Shown here: one piece after another, positions 35,375 to 44,520 of the stretch
Layout: the number at the start of each line of letters is the position of its first letter
How positions within the stretch are numbered: position 1 is the first letter of the stretch
Source: Tolypothrix sp. PCC 7712
Lineage (GTDB): Bacteria > Cyanobacteriota > Cyanobacteriia > Cyanobacteriales > Nostocaceae
Assembly: GCF_025860405.1 (NCBI RefSeq)
Contig: NZ_CP063786.1
Span: forward strand, 124,001 to 188,000
Length of the DNA stretch: 64,000 nucleotides
Direction of reading: 5' to 3'
Program-made: the position numbers and the translations under genes
The notes under the pieces: model-generated
Seen by the model: the letters and a program-made list of their open reading frames with translations, nothing else
Databases searched by the model: none
Told to the model about the DNA's origin: nothing

Positions 35375-35788
35375 TTACAATTCCATATCGCAATTCCGAG
35401 TTGGAGAAAATTGATATTGCCTTTGTCTTGCAGCCGCTATTTCAAAAGAGGTATCAAATTCCGTAACCTTTGTTCCAAGTTTTAATTCCTCGTATAAAGG
35501 CACACCATCACCGTCATTGTCACTAAGAAGAATCTTGGTCATGATATGAGCCGGGGCAACTTGCGCGAGGCGATTTACTACATTAGCAACAAACTCGTTA
35601 GATGCTTCGCAGCCATTAAGATATCTAATCAAAGCATCAGCAGTAGCCTCAGTCATCTTAGCTGGATTTTTTACCCACGCTTCCAGAATAAAGTCATCGT
35701 AAATAGCTTTCTCGCTATCAGTAAAATTTTCCTTGCAAGCTTGTTGGATAATGAATTCAGCCTGCTGTTGTTGATTTAAAATTGTCAT
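35375..35788 (-). CDS. hypothetical protein, 137 aa
   Basis: A mostly helical soluble protein starts MTILNQQQQAEFIIQQACKE. The middle (TEATADALIRYLNGCEASNEFVANVVNRLAQ) is amphipathic, and a DNDGDGVPLYEEL segment near residue 90 looks like a calcium-binding or EF-hand-like loop in isolation. A TAAAGGAG-like site is not visible upstream. No family is recognised. The codon use resembles the backbone. Confidence 0.45.
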   Translation of the reverse strand: MTILNQQQQAEFIIQQACKENFTDSEKAIYDDFILEAWVKNPAKMTEATADALIRYLNGCEASNEFVANVVNRLAQVAPAHIMTKILLSDNDGDGVPLYEELKLGTKVTEFDTSFEIAAARQRQYQFSPTRNCDMEL

Positions 35789-35823
35789 AGTGGTTTTTAG
35801 ATATTGTTAAAGGAGTAACAGAT

Positions 35824-36066
35824 ATGACACATTATGTTTGCGATTTATATGGCAATACAAACTGGAATCTTCCAATAGAAGAAGTCACTGCTAGAACATT
35901 CAATACAGAACAAGAAGCCGAACAATGGTTCAAAGATAAGTGTTCTGGTAACAGTATTGAATTTAGTGGCTTCCATGACACTGAACGCTACGTCACCAAC
36001 TGGGTTTCCTGCGACGGTAAAGAAGTTGGTGAAATCACTAAACGCCCTAGTTCCAATGAATTCTAA
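35824..36066 (+). CDS. small hypothetical protein, 80 aa
   Basis: The 80-residue protein is rich in acidic and aromatic residues, with FNTEQEAEQWFKDKCSGNSIEFSGFHDTERYVTNWVSC as its main segment, arranged as a helix followed by strands. AAAGGAG lies 9 bases upstream of the ATG. It may be the first gene of a unit with the FolD-like gene, separated by a stem-loop. No family is recognised. Confidence 0.5.
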   Translation: MTHYVCDLYGNTNWNLPIEEVTARTFNTEQEAEQWFKDKCSGNSIEFSGFHDTERYVTNWVSCDGKEVGEITKRPSSNEF

Positions 36067-36076
36067 TTAGGAATTC

Positions 36077-36105
36077 AGAAGATTGTTTGTACCAGACAAT
36101 TTTCT
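36077..36105. other. intergenic stem-loop
   Basis: AGAAGATTGTTT (36077-36088) pairs with AGACAATTTTCT (36094-36105) including two G-U pairs, 24 nt before the ATG at 36130. Confidence 0.5.
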
Positions 36106-36129
36106 CCATCAAATTTAACTCCACATTAA

Positions 36130-37320
36130 ATGACACTCATAGACGGACAATTAATACGAGAACACGTAAAGCAAGAATGTCAAAAATACAAATCCATTTT
36201 TCAAGCATCTCAAAAAGAAGTAGCAATCATCAGATTTGAGGCTTCAGAAAATGCCAGCAACGGACTAAGAGCTAGATACGAAGCAGCCAGAATCTCAGCA
36301 GAACAAAAAGTAGCAACATTCAACGCTATTGGCATTACTCCCAATTATATTGTGCTGTCACCCAATATTGCAGTAGAGCAATTTGACCACATTATCCAAT
36401 CTATTAATGAAAACAGCAAGGTAACTGCTGCTATTGTTCAATACCCAATTCCAGCTAAGTTTACAAGTTCAATTGGGCTATTAGAACCACAAAAAGATAT
36501 AGATATCGTCCGCAGACAAAGTAACAATTTCTTTGAAAGTTGTGCTACTGCTGAAGGAATCGCCAGAATTGTTGAATCCTATGCACAAAGGGATTCCAAT
36601 GTTGCAGTTGTCGGCGGAGGTGGTTTTGTAGGTAATGGTGTCATCAAATATTTAGAAGCCAGTAGAATCAGCTGTTTCTGTTTGGAAGACGGCGATGACT
36701 TGAGTAGAACTCAAGCAGCTGACATTGTGGTATCTGTCACTGGAAGACAAGGAATTTTCACTCCTTATGTACTCCCCTCTCATCGCTTGATTGTCGATGG
36801 TGGCTTCACACCTACTGCTTCTGGTGCTGCTGGCGATGTAGATCGCAGTGCTTACAGCATCCCCCAGAACATTACGCCCGTCCCTGGAGGTGTTGGGCCG
36901 ATAGAAATGGCAATTTTAGCAGAACGTTTGATAAAAATGGATTTGGGCGTAGAACTTGGGAAATGGAACTACCAGCAATTACAGCAAGAACAAATGCAAC
37001 GCGCTACTATAATTGCCCCCATAGCTAGAGTGTTCTTCGCACAACAAGCAACTGCCTACCCTCAATCCATTCGCACAGAGAGAGAAAACCTATTTGTCTT
37101 GGAAGGCAGTAACTACCAGATCCGCTTCAATAGCACCACGCAAAGTTTGATTGTTGCCAGAACCAATGAAAAGCTAACGTTAATTCGGCTATCTCTTGCA
37201 AGTAATCAAATTGAAACCGCTAGAGGTATAACAAACGAGGACGTAACAAGATGGCAACAAATTCAAGCTGCGATCAATTCAACAACAACGCAATCAAATG
37301 ATAGAGGTATGGAGCTTTGA
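36130..37320 (+). CDS. FolD homologue with altered catalytic site and C-terminal extension
   Basis: FolD makes 10-formyl-THF from methylene-THF in two steps. Residues 1-285 follow it: Y50 in ARYEAARIS, VQYPIP (the family's Q-x-PLP strand), QKDIDIV (conserved Asp), a Rossmann part with VVGGGGFVGNGVI, VSVTGRQGI and the signature PVPGGVGPIEMAILAER. The catalytic Lys at position 54 of E. coli FolD is Arg (R54) here, and the NADP-loop G-R-S/P motif is not conserved, so cyclohydrolase activity at least is doubtful. A C-terminal extension of about 110 residues is absent from ordinary FolD. The stop overlaps the glycosyltransferase start by 2 bases. It may be a folate-binding or altered enzyme. Confidence 0.75.
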   Translation: MTLIDGQLIREHVKQECQKYKSIFQASQKEVAIIRFEASENASNGLRARYEAARISAEQKVATFNAIGITPNYIVLSPNIAVEQFDHIIQSINENSKVTAAIVQYPIPAKFTSSIGLLEPQKDIDIVRRQSNNFFESCATAEGIARIVESYAQRDSNVAVVGGGGFVGNGVIKYLEASRISCFCLEDGDDLSRTQAADIVVSVTGRQGIFTPYVLPSHRLIVDGGFTPTASGAAGDVDRSAYSIPQNITPVPGGVGPIEMAILAERLIKMDLGVELGKWNYQQLQQEQMQRATIIAPIARVFFAQQATAYPQSIRTERENLFVLEGSNYQIRFNSTTQSLIVARTNEKLTLIRLSLASNQIETARGITNEDVTRWQQIQAAINSTTTQSNDRGMEL

Positions 37321-38150
37321 AATTATCAATCATCACTGCAACATACAATAGACCTGTGCAGCTTGCATCTACTGCACTGCCAAGCATTCAAAGTCAAACT
37401 GACCGCAATTTTGAATGGCTCGTCATCAATGATGGCGCTAATCCTGACACCAGAGATATTATCACTAGCATTAGGGCAAAAGCTGATTTCCCTATCATCT
37501 ACATTGAAATGGAACACCCTGAACCGAGCAGTGGCTTTGGCTTGTGCTACGCCCGTAACTTGGGACTAAATGCAGCTGGTGGTGACATTATTTCATACCT
37601 GGACGATGACAACAGCATTGCTCCTGAATTTGTTGGCTCAATGCGGCAGTACTTTAAACAACATCCCAATATTCGATATAGCATAGCAAGACAGCAGCGC
37701 CGCCGCGATGTCATCCGCAATGGTAATGTTATTCGCCAAGGAAAGCCGTTTGTTTCACCTAGCAATTGCTGCTCCTTACAGCAGCTTTTATGGCAACAAG
37801 AGATATTCGACAGCAATGGTTTCGTCCACTACCGAAACAATGCTCCTAGATGGAACCCCCAGTTTCAAGTATTCGCAGACTACGAGTATTTGCTGCAATC
37901 TGCTTGCATCTGGGGTGAAAGTGGCTTTGGTTTCAATGACAGCATTCTTGTTAACTATATCCAGTCTTCTACTGGTATTATTGGTAGTTCTAATTACGAG
38001 CAGTGGACAACTGAGCTATCGCTAATTGTCACTAATCAAGCTAACTATTCCATCCTTAAAGGCAGTATTGTTGAACGCTTAGAACAGCTTGTAGATAGTT
38101 ATAGTACCAAGGCACAAATTTCATCAACGCCAAAAGCATTTGCGTTCTGA
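37317..38150 (+). CDS. family 2 glycosyltransferase
   Basis: The GT-A fold is plain from the N-terminus: KLSIITATYNRPVQLASTAL, then FEWLVINDGANPDTRDII, LNAAGGDIISYLDDDNSIAPEF with the metal-binding D-D-D (DxD), and a later FADYEYLLQSACIWGESG segment where the catalytic Asp usually lies. Such enzymes transfer a sugar from a nucleotide sugar. The start must be TTG 37317, since the frame is closed by a stop at 37302-37304 and no ATG fits. It overlaps the FolD-like gene. A glycosyltransferase coupled to a folate-enzyme homologue is unusual; modification of DNA or surface sugars are both possible. A terminator-like hairpin follows. Confidence 0.85.
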   Translation: MKLSIITATYNRPVQLASTALPSIQSQTDRNFEWLVINDGANPDTRDIITSIRAKADFPIIYIEMEHPEPSSGFGLCYARNLGLNAAGGDIISYLDDDNSIAPEFVGSMRQYFKQHPNIRYSIARQQRRRDVIRNGNVIRQGKPFVSPSNCCSLQQLLWQQEIFDSNGFVHYRNNAPRWNPQFQVFADYEYLLQSACIWGESGFGFNDSILVNYIQSSTGIIGSSNYEQWTTELSLIVTNQANYSILKGSIVERLEQLVDSYSTKAQISSTPKAFAF

Positions 38151-38210
38151 CAATATAAAGCAGAGCATCAATAGTATGGCAATAACCAAAACCACTACTT
38201 TGGACTAACG

Positions 38211-38243
38211 CCTACCTGCTAAAACAGCAAGTAGGTATCTTTT
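38211..38243 (+). terminator. terminator-like stem-loop directly before the helicase start
   Basis: CCTACCTGCT (38211-38220) pairs with AGCAAGTAGG (38225-38234) with one G-U-type mismatch, followed by TATCTTTTT. The T-tract ends 1-2 bases before the ATG at 38245, so no normal ribosome site fits. Confidence 0.6.
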
Positions 38244-38244
38244 T

Positions 38245-39576
38245 ATGAACCAGCCTGAATGGTTAGAAGCAAACAAGCAGGTTTATTCCAAAGAACATGG
38301 TGTTATCCATATCGCCGCCATTATTGAGAAAAACCTTTACTTTAAAAAGGGTAGTTTAAACCAAATTATTTTTGACTGGGAGCATGAGGTAAATAGCAGT
38401 AACTTATTACCTCTAAACCAAGCACCAACAGGTAAAAGCATTCTCTACCAAGAGGTAGCTGCTATACTTGATGGCTCTGGAAAACTACAAAGCTGTGAAG
38501 TAATTCCTGCTCAAGAAGCTAAACTTTATCCTATCCCAGATGATATTCATCCTCTAGTTAAACTAGCTTTAAGTAAGTCAGGAATCAGTCAATTATATTC
38601 TCATCAAGTGGAGGCATGGCAAGCTTACAAAAAAGGAGAAGATATAATTCTCCAGACTCCTACCAGCAGTGGTAAAAGTATCTCTTTTCTAATTCCAATC
38701 GTTCACGAGTGCTTAAAAGGTAAATCAGCTTTAGTATTCTTTAACTTGAAAGCACTGGCATTTGACCAGGTAGAGAAAATACGTTCCTTTGTTAGCCACT
38801 TAGATGAAAATATTCGCCCCCAAATTCTCAATATTAATGGTGATATTCCTCCCCAAGAGCGCAAACAACTTTACAGCAATCAACCCTCAATTTTATGCGT
38901 GACTCCTGATGTATGGAACCACGAGCTAAACAACTACCAATTCGATTCAAACTGGGGATTTAGAGAAACAATCAGAAAACTTTCAATCATTGTCTGTGAC
39001 GAAATGCACTTTTATCAAGGCATATTTGGTTCGCATTTTGCACTACTTAATCGGCGAACTCAACTTATGATAGAATCTGTCGGCAATGATATTTCAAAAT
39101 TACAGTACATCTTTGCTTCTGCAACAATTAGTAACAGCAGCGAAATTGCCCAGAAGATATCTAATCGAGAAGAACAAAGTAATCTTGCTATTATTGACCA
39201 AAGTGGGGCAAAACGCTCGGAAATTACTTTTATTAGCCTCAAACCACGGAATAATACACTTTACCAAACTGCCCAAGTCGCAGCTATGCTCGTAAGTAAA
39301 GGCATAGTCGGGATTTGTTTCTGCGATAGTAGGGAACTGGTTAAGGTTTTAACTAATGCCATCCGTAAAGCTTTAATCGAGATGCAACTGCCCCACCTGG
39401 GAGAAACCATCTCAGCATTTTATGGAAGCATGAAGGCAAATCAGCGTAACAAAATTATTGCAGATATACAAAGCGGGAAGGTCAAGTTCATTATATCTAC
39501 CAGTGCTTTGGAGGCGGGTCTAGATATTGGGTGTATTGATGCAACTATCGTACATAGCCCTCTTTTGTCACTCTAG
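38245..39576 (+). pseudogene. 5' half of a DEAD/DEAH-box helicase interrupted by an IS element
   Basis: This half carries the helicase motor: LYSHQVEAWQAYKKGEDIILQTPTSSGKS (Q motif and Walker A), SALVFFNLKALAFDQ (Ia), DEMH (Walker B), ASATIS (motif III), and the second RecA domain up to STSALEAGLDIGCIDATIVHS (motif V). The frame then runs into the IS and stops at 39574-39576. Joining 38245-39557 to 40951-42358 restores an uninterrupted 906-residue protein reading VHSYPGSILAFRQRAGRAGR across the junction (motif VI). The full protein is a DUF1998-type helicase of the MrfA/YprA group, involved in DNA repair. As it stands the product would lack motif VI and the C-terminal domain. Confidence 0.9.
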
Positions 39577-40946
39577 GCAGAGGAAAAGTAGAAATCAGGG
39601 TGAATCAGGGATATAAAAATTGAACTGGTGAGGCTATAAATAATAGATTGAAGTTTAAAAAAACCCAAAGCTAATTGAGGAATAGGAAAAACCGTTAACC
39701 AGGGATATATCAGATTAAATAAAGTAAAAGGTTGAATAATCAAACGAAGATTGTTAAGAATGTTCTTCCAGCCATTTCCATTATCCCACCAAGGATGTGA
39801 AACAAATTTTGACTCTCGTTGTGATGGAGACTGAAACAGTTGCTCCGAATGCAGACTAACCATTAAATAAGCACTGCAAATAATTTCCCACCATCGCTCA
39901 ATATCTGGGTAGTGAGTCAGGCGAAAATCTGACCAACCTAATTCATTCTTACTTTGTTTTAACCCGTACTCGACCCAAGTTCTTAAACCGTAAAAATTTC
40001 CAACTTCTCTTGGCGTAATGTCTGGATATTTACTCATCACATACCAAGTAGTGTTATCAGGCAAATTTTCTGGATCTGTAGTAATTTGCCAATATCTAAG
40101 TTCTCCACGTTTTCCCGGAATAATTTCTCTAATAAATCGATTTTCCCGACTCAAGTCAGAGAATACCCTTTGAAACTTCTGCCACTTTAAATATTGAATA
40201 TGTTGTCGTGGAAGTATTTCTACATAATGATTTGACCGAATCGCTACTATATAGTTCAAGTTTAGTTCATCTAATACAGATATGAAATTCTTACCACTCT
40301 CTCCATATAAGCTATCTGCAAGTACTAAGTTGAATTTAAAACCCATTGATTGTAGCTTTTTTATCAGTATTGCTGCTATTTCTGGTTTAGTGCGGTACTT
40401 ATCTCCTGCCTGTAATCTTTCCCTGGGTTTATACACTTCAAACAGTAATGGAAATGTCATCCCACAGAAAACACCATATACTGTCACTGCCACAATTCCA
40501 TTATCTGTTTTTCCCAAATTTCCTATATACTGCCGTTTCACATAATCTGTCTTGCTCCCTTTCTTTTTATCCCCTGTCTCATCAATAATTAAAATGATTG
40601 GTCTACCTTTTAGCACTTGTAAAATTAACTCTAACCTTAAGGTTCTTAACTTTTCTATATCCCAAGGTGATGTAGTTAGAAAATGATGCAACCCTTGCTG
40701 GTTATCTAATCCTACGATTTTTGCTATTTCTGGCAATGTTTTACGTTTTAGATCAGAAATGCAGCCTACATGGAGATATTTAAAAGCCTCGAAACTCCTA
40801 ACATCTGGAAACAGACTTTTATACCACTGGCAATATTCGTCCACAAATTTGACTGTTGGTGCGGCTGGACGGGGCTGTACCATGCTCTGTGTCTTGGTTC
40901 TAGCATTTTTACCTTATTATACTACTGCCAGAGTGACAAAACAGGG
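39558..40946 (-). mobile_element. IS701-family insertion sequence, 1389 bp, with 4-bp target duplication
   Basis: The element is bounded by inverted ends CCCTCTTTTGTCACTCT (39558-39574) and, at the right, the complement of CCCTGTTTTGTCACTCT (40930-40946), which differ at one base. The direct repeat ATAG (39554-39557 and 40947-40950) flanks it, and removing one copy with the IS restores the helicase frame exactly. A 4-bp duplication and this transposase type fit the IS701 family. The intact transposase and near-identical ends suggest a recent insertion. Confidence 0.92.
39573..40883 (-). CDS. IS701-family transposase
   Basis: The 436-residue DDE transposase contains IILIIDETGDKKKGSKTDY (first Asp), FNLVLADSLYGESGKNF (second Asp) and YGLRTWVEYGLKQSKNELG (Glu), in the spacing of the IS4-superfamily RNase H fold. 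It has the NLGKTDNGIVAVTVYGV segment typical of IS701 enzymes in cyanobacteria. The frame is complete and the stop lies in the left terminal repeat. It is the only transposase found in the window. It should excise and insert its own element by cut and paste. Confidence 0.93.
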   Translation of the reverse strand: MVQPRPAAPTVKFVDEYCQWYKSLFPDVRSFEAFKYLHVGCISDLKRKTLPEIAKIVGLDNQQGLHHFLTTSPWDIEKLRTLRLELILQVLKGRPIILIIDETGDKKKGSKTDYVKRQYIGNLGKTDNGIVAVTVYGVFCGMTFPLLFEVYKPRERLQAGDKYRTKPEIAAILIKKLQSMGFKFNLVLADSLYGESGKNFISVLDELNLNYIVAIRSNHYVEILPRQHIQYLKWQKFQRVFSDLSRENRFIREIIPGKRGELRYWQITTDPENLPDNTTWYVMSKYPDITPREVGNFYGLRTWVEYGLKQSKNELGWSDFRLTHYPDIERWWEIICSAYLMVSLHSEQLFQSPSQRESKFVSHPWWDNGNGWKNILNNLRLIIQPFTLFNLIYPWLTVFPIPQLALGFFKLQSIIYSLTSSIFISLIHPDFYFSSA

Positions 40947-40950
40947 ATAG

Positions 40951-42358
40951 TTACCCCGGCTCAATTCTTGCCTTTCGCCAAAGGGCAGGACGTGCGGGGA
41001 GGCAGCAAGCAGGACTATTGGTGTTTATTCCGTCGAAAAGGTCGATTATGGATTCTTACTACGCCAATTACCCAGAACGCCTTTTATCCGATCCTCCAGA
41101 AATTATTAACTTTAACCACAATTATGAAACCACTTTGGAGCAGCACATTCTCGCCTGTTGCAAAGAAAGTAAGCCGACACAAGCTCAAATTGCCCGACAT
41201 TTTGGTAGTTCTGGTAATGCGATCGCCCGACAGTTAATCGGTGATAATCAACTGATATTCAGCTACAATCAAAGACTGACAACTAATCGAAATCTCGGTT
41301 ATGTCCACTCAAAAATTAAAGTTAGAGGCAACACCGATCAAAACATCAGTTATATCAATCAAGATAGCGCAGAAGAGTTTGAGGAAAGTTCGGCATCTTC
41401 TGCACTAAGAGAAGTTTACCCTGGTGCTATATATCTTGCTCAAGACTTTGATGGCAACCCCGTACAGTATAAATCACAAGAGCTAAATTTAACCGAAGGG
41501 AAAGCAATTCTCAAGCCAATTGAAACAACCAATTTATTTAGTCGTCCTGAAGGAAGCCTAAATTTCGAGGAAATCAAAATTGTCGGGGAAGCCAAAATTA
41601 TCAATCTTCCCCAAGGGGCTGCTAGATTTACACCTGTTTCAGCCAAAATCAAAGAAGAAATTTATGGCTACAACTTGTACAGGCTGGAACAAAAATGGAC
41701 TTGCACTAATAACAGATGTCGCAACTTCAATTTAAACTTACCTGGACACTTACAAACTTGCCCTGCTTGTAAAACCCAACTGATTGAACGAGAATTTGTC
41801 GAACTATTGGAGGAAAATAAATACGAAGAATCACTTGCTCTTAACTATAATACATTCTGCGTCAGGGTTGAAATTAACGCTGATGCACGAAAATATTTTT
41901 CAGTTTTGGTCAAAAATCACAGAAAAGAAATACTTAATAAACAGAAATATATTACCAATGAGGAGAAACAACTATTTGAAAGCAATGAAACCCAAATTTG
42001 CGTTCATACTCTCGCTCATCACCTTATACTCAGTTTACCACTTGTTGAACATGGAGCAAACAGTCGAGATATAGATTTCATGTTAGTAGAAGTGCCGTCT
42101 AATACTAAGATAGTTGGCTATTTCTTTGATACTTGTGAACATGGTACAGGTATGTGCGATACCCTCATCAAGTATTTAGAGACTGCCTTTATTAAGGCAA
42201 AGTTTCTAGTCGATAATTGTCCTTGTAAATACGGCTGTTCTTCTTGTACAACAATTCAACGCTGTCCTGATGATAACGAAGCACTGTTTAAATCAGTTGG
42301 GCTATCTCTACTAAAGGAAATAATCAATCCAACAGAGACAAGAACTATTAATCAATAG
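40951..42358 (+). pseudogene. 3' half of the interrupted DUF1998 helicase
   Basis: Directly after the right target repeat the frame resumes with TACCCCGGCTCAATTC, encoding YPGSILAFRQRAGRAGRQQ (motif VI), then LLVFIPSKRSIMDSYY and a winged-helix region. The C-terminal DUF1998 domain ends with ENCPCKYGCSSC-type cysteines (DNCPCKYGCSSCTTIQRC), the zinc or metal site of MrfA-type helicases. An ATG- or TTG-started fragment from about 41018 may be translated but would lack the motor. An additional zinc-finger-like group CTNNRCRNF ... CPACK lies near the middle. A terminator follows. Confidence 0.88.
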
Positions 42359-42365
42359 TTAAGAT

Positions 42366-42398
42366 AATCCTATCCAGCTTGGGTAGGATTATTTTTTT
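42366..42398 (+). terminator. Rho-independent-type terminator
   Basis: AATCCTATCC (42366-42375) pairs with GGGTAGGATT (42381-42390) with one G-U pair, followed by a T-tract at 42392-42398. It ends the helicase unit. Confidence 0.8.
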
Positions 42399-42458
42399 AG
42401 TAATTCAACCACATACATCGCTTACGCACAAGATTGATGAAAGTTTTGAGAATAAGCG

Positions 42459-43205
42459 ATGTACGTCGAACTATTAGCTGATTCACATCCAAACCCTAAA
42501 AAATTTCAAATTATTCACGCACCATCATTTTTACTTACAGAAACAAATTTTCAAATAGGAGATTTTGTCGAGTCGAACAATATTGATTTTATTATCAATC
42601 ATGCTGTTAATCTAGGGTATCAGGTAAAAATATCCCATCCTAAAACCCAACAATATAATAAATATCCTCTTCCCAAAATCAGTGATGAACTAGCCGATTT
42701 GATAATTAATTATCCATCAGACTTAACACTACGAACTAATGGGATGGTTTTTGAACAAAGGGCATATTTAATGTCTAAGGTTTACGATGAAGTGTGCCAA
42801 AATCTTGAATCAAAAGCTCTTTTAAGAGAAGCAGAGTATTGGCTGATAAATTACGCACGAGAAGTAATTGCCAAACAATGTCATTACTTACCAGATATAT
42901 TAATGAAATTAGATAACCCAACTGTGAGAGCAATGGCAATAGATACACTCATGCTCTGGCAACCAGATTGGAACAAAGCTATCTCTCAATATAGAGGAAG
43001 TAGATTTGAGGCTGGCAATAATGAGTTTGAGGTTATCAGCTACTATCAAAATCAAAAAAAGAAGGGTAGGGAGGGGATAATGGTACTGTGCAAGGTAACA
43101 AAAACTATGAATAAACATCTTGAATTTCCCACCTTTCCTTGCAATGCAAACTGTACTCTTGGGACTTATCAAGTCGAAAATGCACTTAACCAAAGGTTAG
43201 GTTAA
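42459..43205 (+). CDS. hypothetical protein, 248 aa
   Basis: The N-terminal 70 residues look like a small alpha/beta module (KFQIIHAPSFLLTETNFQI, NHAVNLGYQVKISHP), and the remaining part is helical. The C-terminus has LEFPTFPCNANCTLGTY with two Cys. No motif I know is present. It precedes a small gene and the primase, so it may belong to the replication region. Confidence 0.45.
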   Translation: MYVELLADSHPNPKKFQIIHAPSFLLTETNFQIGDFVESNNIDFIINHAVNLGYQVKISHPKTQQYNKYPLPKISDELADLIINYPSDLTLRTNGMVFEQRAYLMSKVYDEVCQNLESKALLREAEYWLINYAREVIAKQCHYLPDILMKLDNPTVRAMAIDTLMLWQPDWNKAISQYRGSRFEAGNNEFEVISYYQNQKKKGREGIMVLCKVTKTMNKHLEFPTFPCNANCTLGTYQVENALNQRLG

Positions 43206-43233
43206 AACATAATCATTATCTGAAATATTAATC

Positions 43234-43449
43234 ATGGACGAGCAACAAATCAACTATTTCATAACAGGTATTTGTACGTTTCACTGGAATGCTGATTTTC
43301 ATAAATTCTGTCAAGTTTGCAACTTTGACCCTAACCACACCTATTCAAAAGAGAAATGGCAGCAGTGGCAACAATTTGTATCCGGTATTAAAGCGTTTGA
43401 CCAAAATACACTTGTTAAGCTAGTTGAAGCTGGCCATCAATTAGCATGA
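43234..43449 (+). CDS. small hypothetical protein, 71 aa
   Basis: The protein is rich in Gln, Phe and Trp, with a FHKFCQVCNFDPNHTYSKEKWQQWQQFV segment that contains a Cys-x2-Cys pair and ends in a helix. It lies 28 bases after the preceding gene and before the primase. No family is recognised. Confidence 0.5.
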   Translation: MDEQQINYFITGICTFHWNADFHKFCQVCNFDPNHTYSKEKWQQWQQFVSGIKAFDQNTLVKLVEAGHQLA

Positions 43450-43488
43450 CAGTCATAATCTCAAACCACTACGGTTACTAACGCACCA

Positions 43489-43531
43489 GTGCATGAATTA
43501 TCGAAATAATTAGCCACATGAATTCATGCAC
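43489..43531. promoter_or_regulatory. inverted repeat covering the primase start codon
   Basis: GTGCATGAATT (43489-43499) is the exact reverse complement of AATTCATGCAC (43521-43531). The primase ATG (43526-43528) lies in the right arm, so a hairpin would hide it. This could be a translational control or a protein-binding dyad. Confidence 0.5.
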
Positions 43532-44518
43532 GCCCAAATCCGTCATTTGGTATCTTCGCTTGACAACCTACCCGAAGAATGGCGAATCGTTCCTACTTTT
43601 GGTAAACGTCCTCTAGGGAAAGAATGGGAAAAAAATACTTACTCTCCCAAAGAACTACAAACTGAACTCGTCCGCCGTCGGCTAAAATTTTGGACAAATA
43701 ACAGATTTATTACCCCCACTGGTGTAGCCTTGGTTTGCGGTTTCAATCATCCTCAAGGGTACTTAGTAGCTATTGACTGCGATGGGGAAACATCCTGGCG
43801 ACAAATCATCCAAATTAACGAACACCTAGAACCAAAAGAACTTAACCTGCTAACACCCATCAGCAAAACTTCTACAGAATCGTTATGCGATCGCGCTCAA
43901 AAATACCTTCCTCCCACAATTGCATTTACCTCTGGGAGGAAATATCGCAGCCAACGCTTATACCTCATCCCAAATTCAAAAGCTTGGGAAGTAAAGTCTC
44001 GCAAAATCAAAACTGGGAAGGACGAACACCTGGAGTTCCGAGGCAAAAACCTAGCCTCAATTCTTCCCCCGTCCTTTCACCCAGAAGGTAGAAATTACAG
44101 ATGGCTTCCCGGCTGTAGTCCATCTGAACGCCAAATAGAAATAGCTCCCGACTGGGTAATTGCCCAAATGCTTGCCAAACAGGAGAAAACAAGAAAGTTT
44201 AACCTACCCAAAGAAAAATATAACCACAGATATGGGGTAGGCAGGTACGCTCATTTAATTCCCTCAATAGAAACCAATATTCAAACCGCACTTGTACTAC
44301 TCGAAGTCATCCACCCTCGGTTTGCAGATGATTACCATTCGTGGATTCAAGTCGGGATGGCACTTCATAGTGTTAGTCCCATTTTATTTAAGGCATGGGA
44401 CACCTGGAGCCAACTTTCTCCTAAGTACAAACCAGGCGAATGCGCCTACAAATGGCAGTCTTTTAACAAGACAGGTATCACCATCCGCACCTTATTTAGA
44501 TTAGCTAATCTCTCTTAA
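43526..44518 (+). CDS. PrimPol-type DNA primase/polymerase with PriCT_2-like C-terminus
   Basis: The 330-residue protein is a bifunctional primase/polymerase. The N-terminal archaeo-eukaryotic primase-like domain has RIVPTFGKRPLGKEW, then TPTGVALVCGFNHPQGYLVAIDCDGETSW with the catalytic acidic pair (D-x-D-G), LPPTIAFTSGRKYRSQRLYLIP (the Ser-x-Arg/His motif region), and EHLEFRGKNLASILPPSFHPEGR. The C-terminal ~90 residues, HSWIQVGMALHSVSPILFKAWDTWSQ, are the primase C-terminal (PriCT_2) type. Such proteins prime or copy plasmid and phage DNA. It directly precedes the PRTRC cassette (2 bases), where a ParB-like gene is more usual. Confidence 0.85.
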   Translation: MHAQIRHLVSSLDNLPEEWRIVPTFGKRPLGKEWEKNTYSPKELQTELVRRRLKFWTNNRFITPTGVALVCGFNHPQGYLVAIDCDGETSWRQIIQINEHLEPKELNLLTPISKTSTESLCDRAQKYLPPTIAFTSGRKYRSQRLYLIPNSKAWEVKSRKIKTGKDEHLEFRGKNLASILPPSFHPEGRNYRWLPGCSPSERQIEIAPDWVIAQMLAKQEKTRKFNLPKEKYNHRYGVGRYAHLIPSIETNIQTALVLLEVIHPRFADDYHSWIQVGMALHSVSPILFKAWDTWSQLSPKYKPGECAYKWQSFNKTGITIRTLFRLANLS

Positions 44519-44520
44519 TC

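Noticed and set aside
40770..41237. Open frame crossing the right end of the IS element
   Set aside because: It lies opposite to the transposase gene and then out of frame with the helicase; the helicase frame resumes cleanly at 40951, so this is a chance frame.
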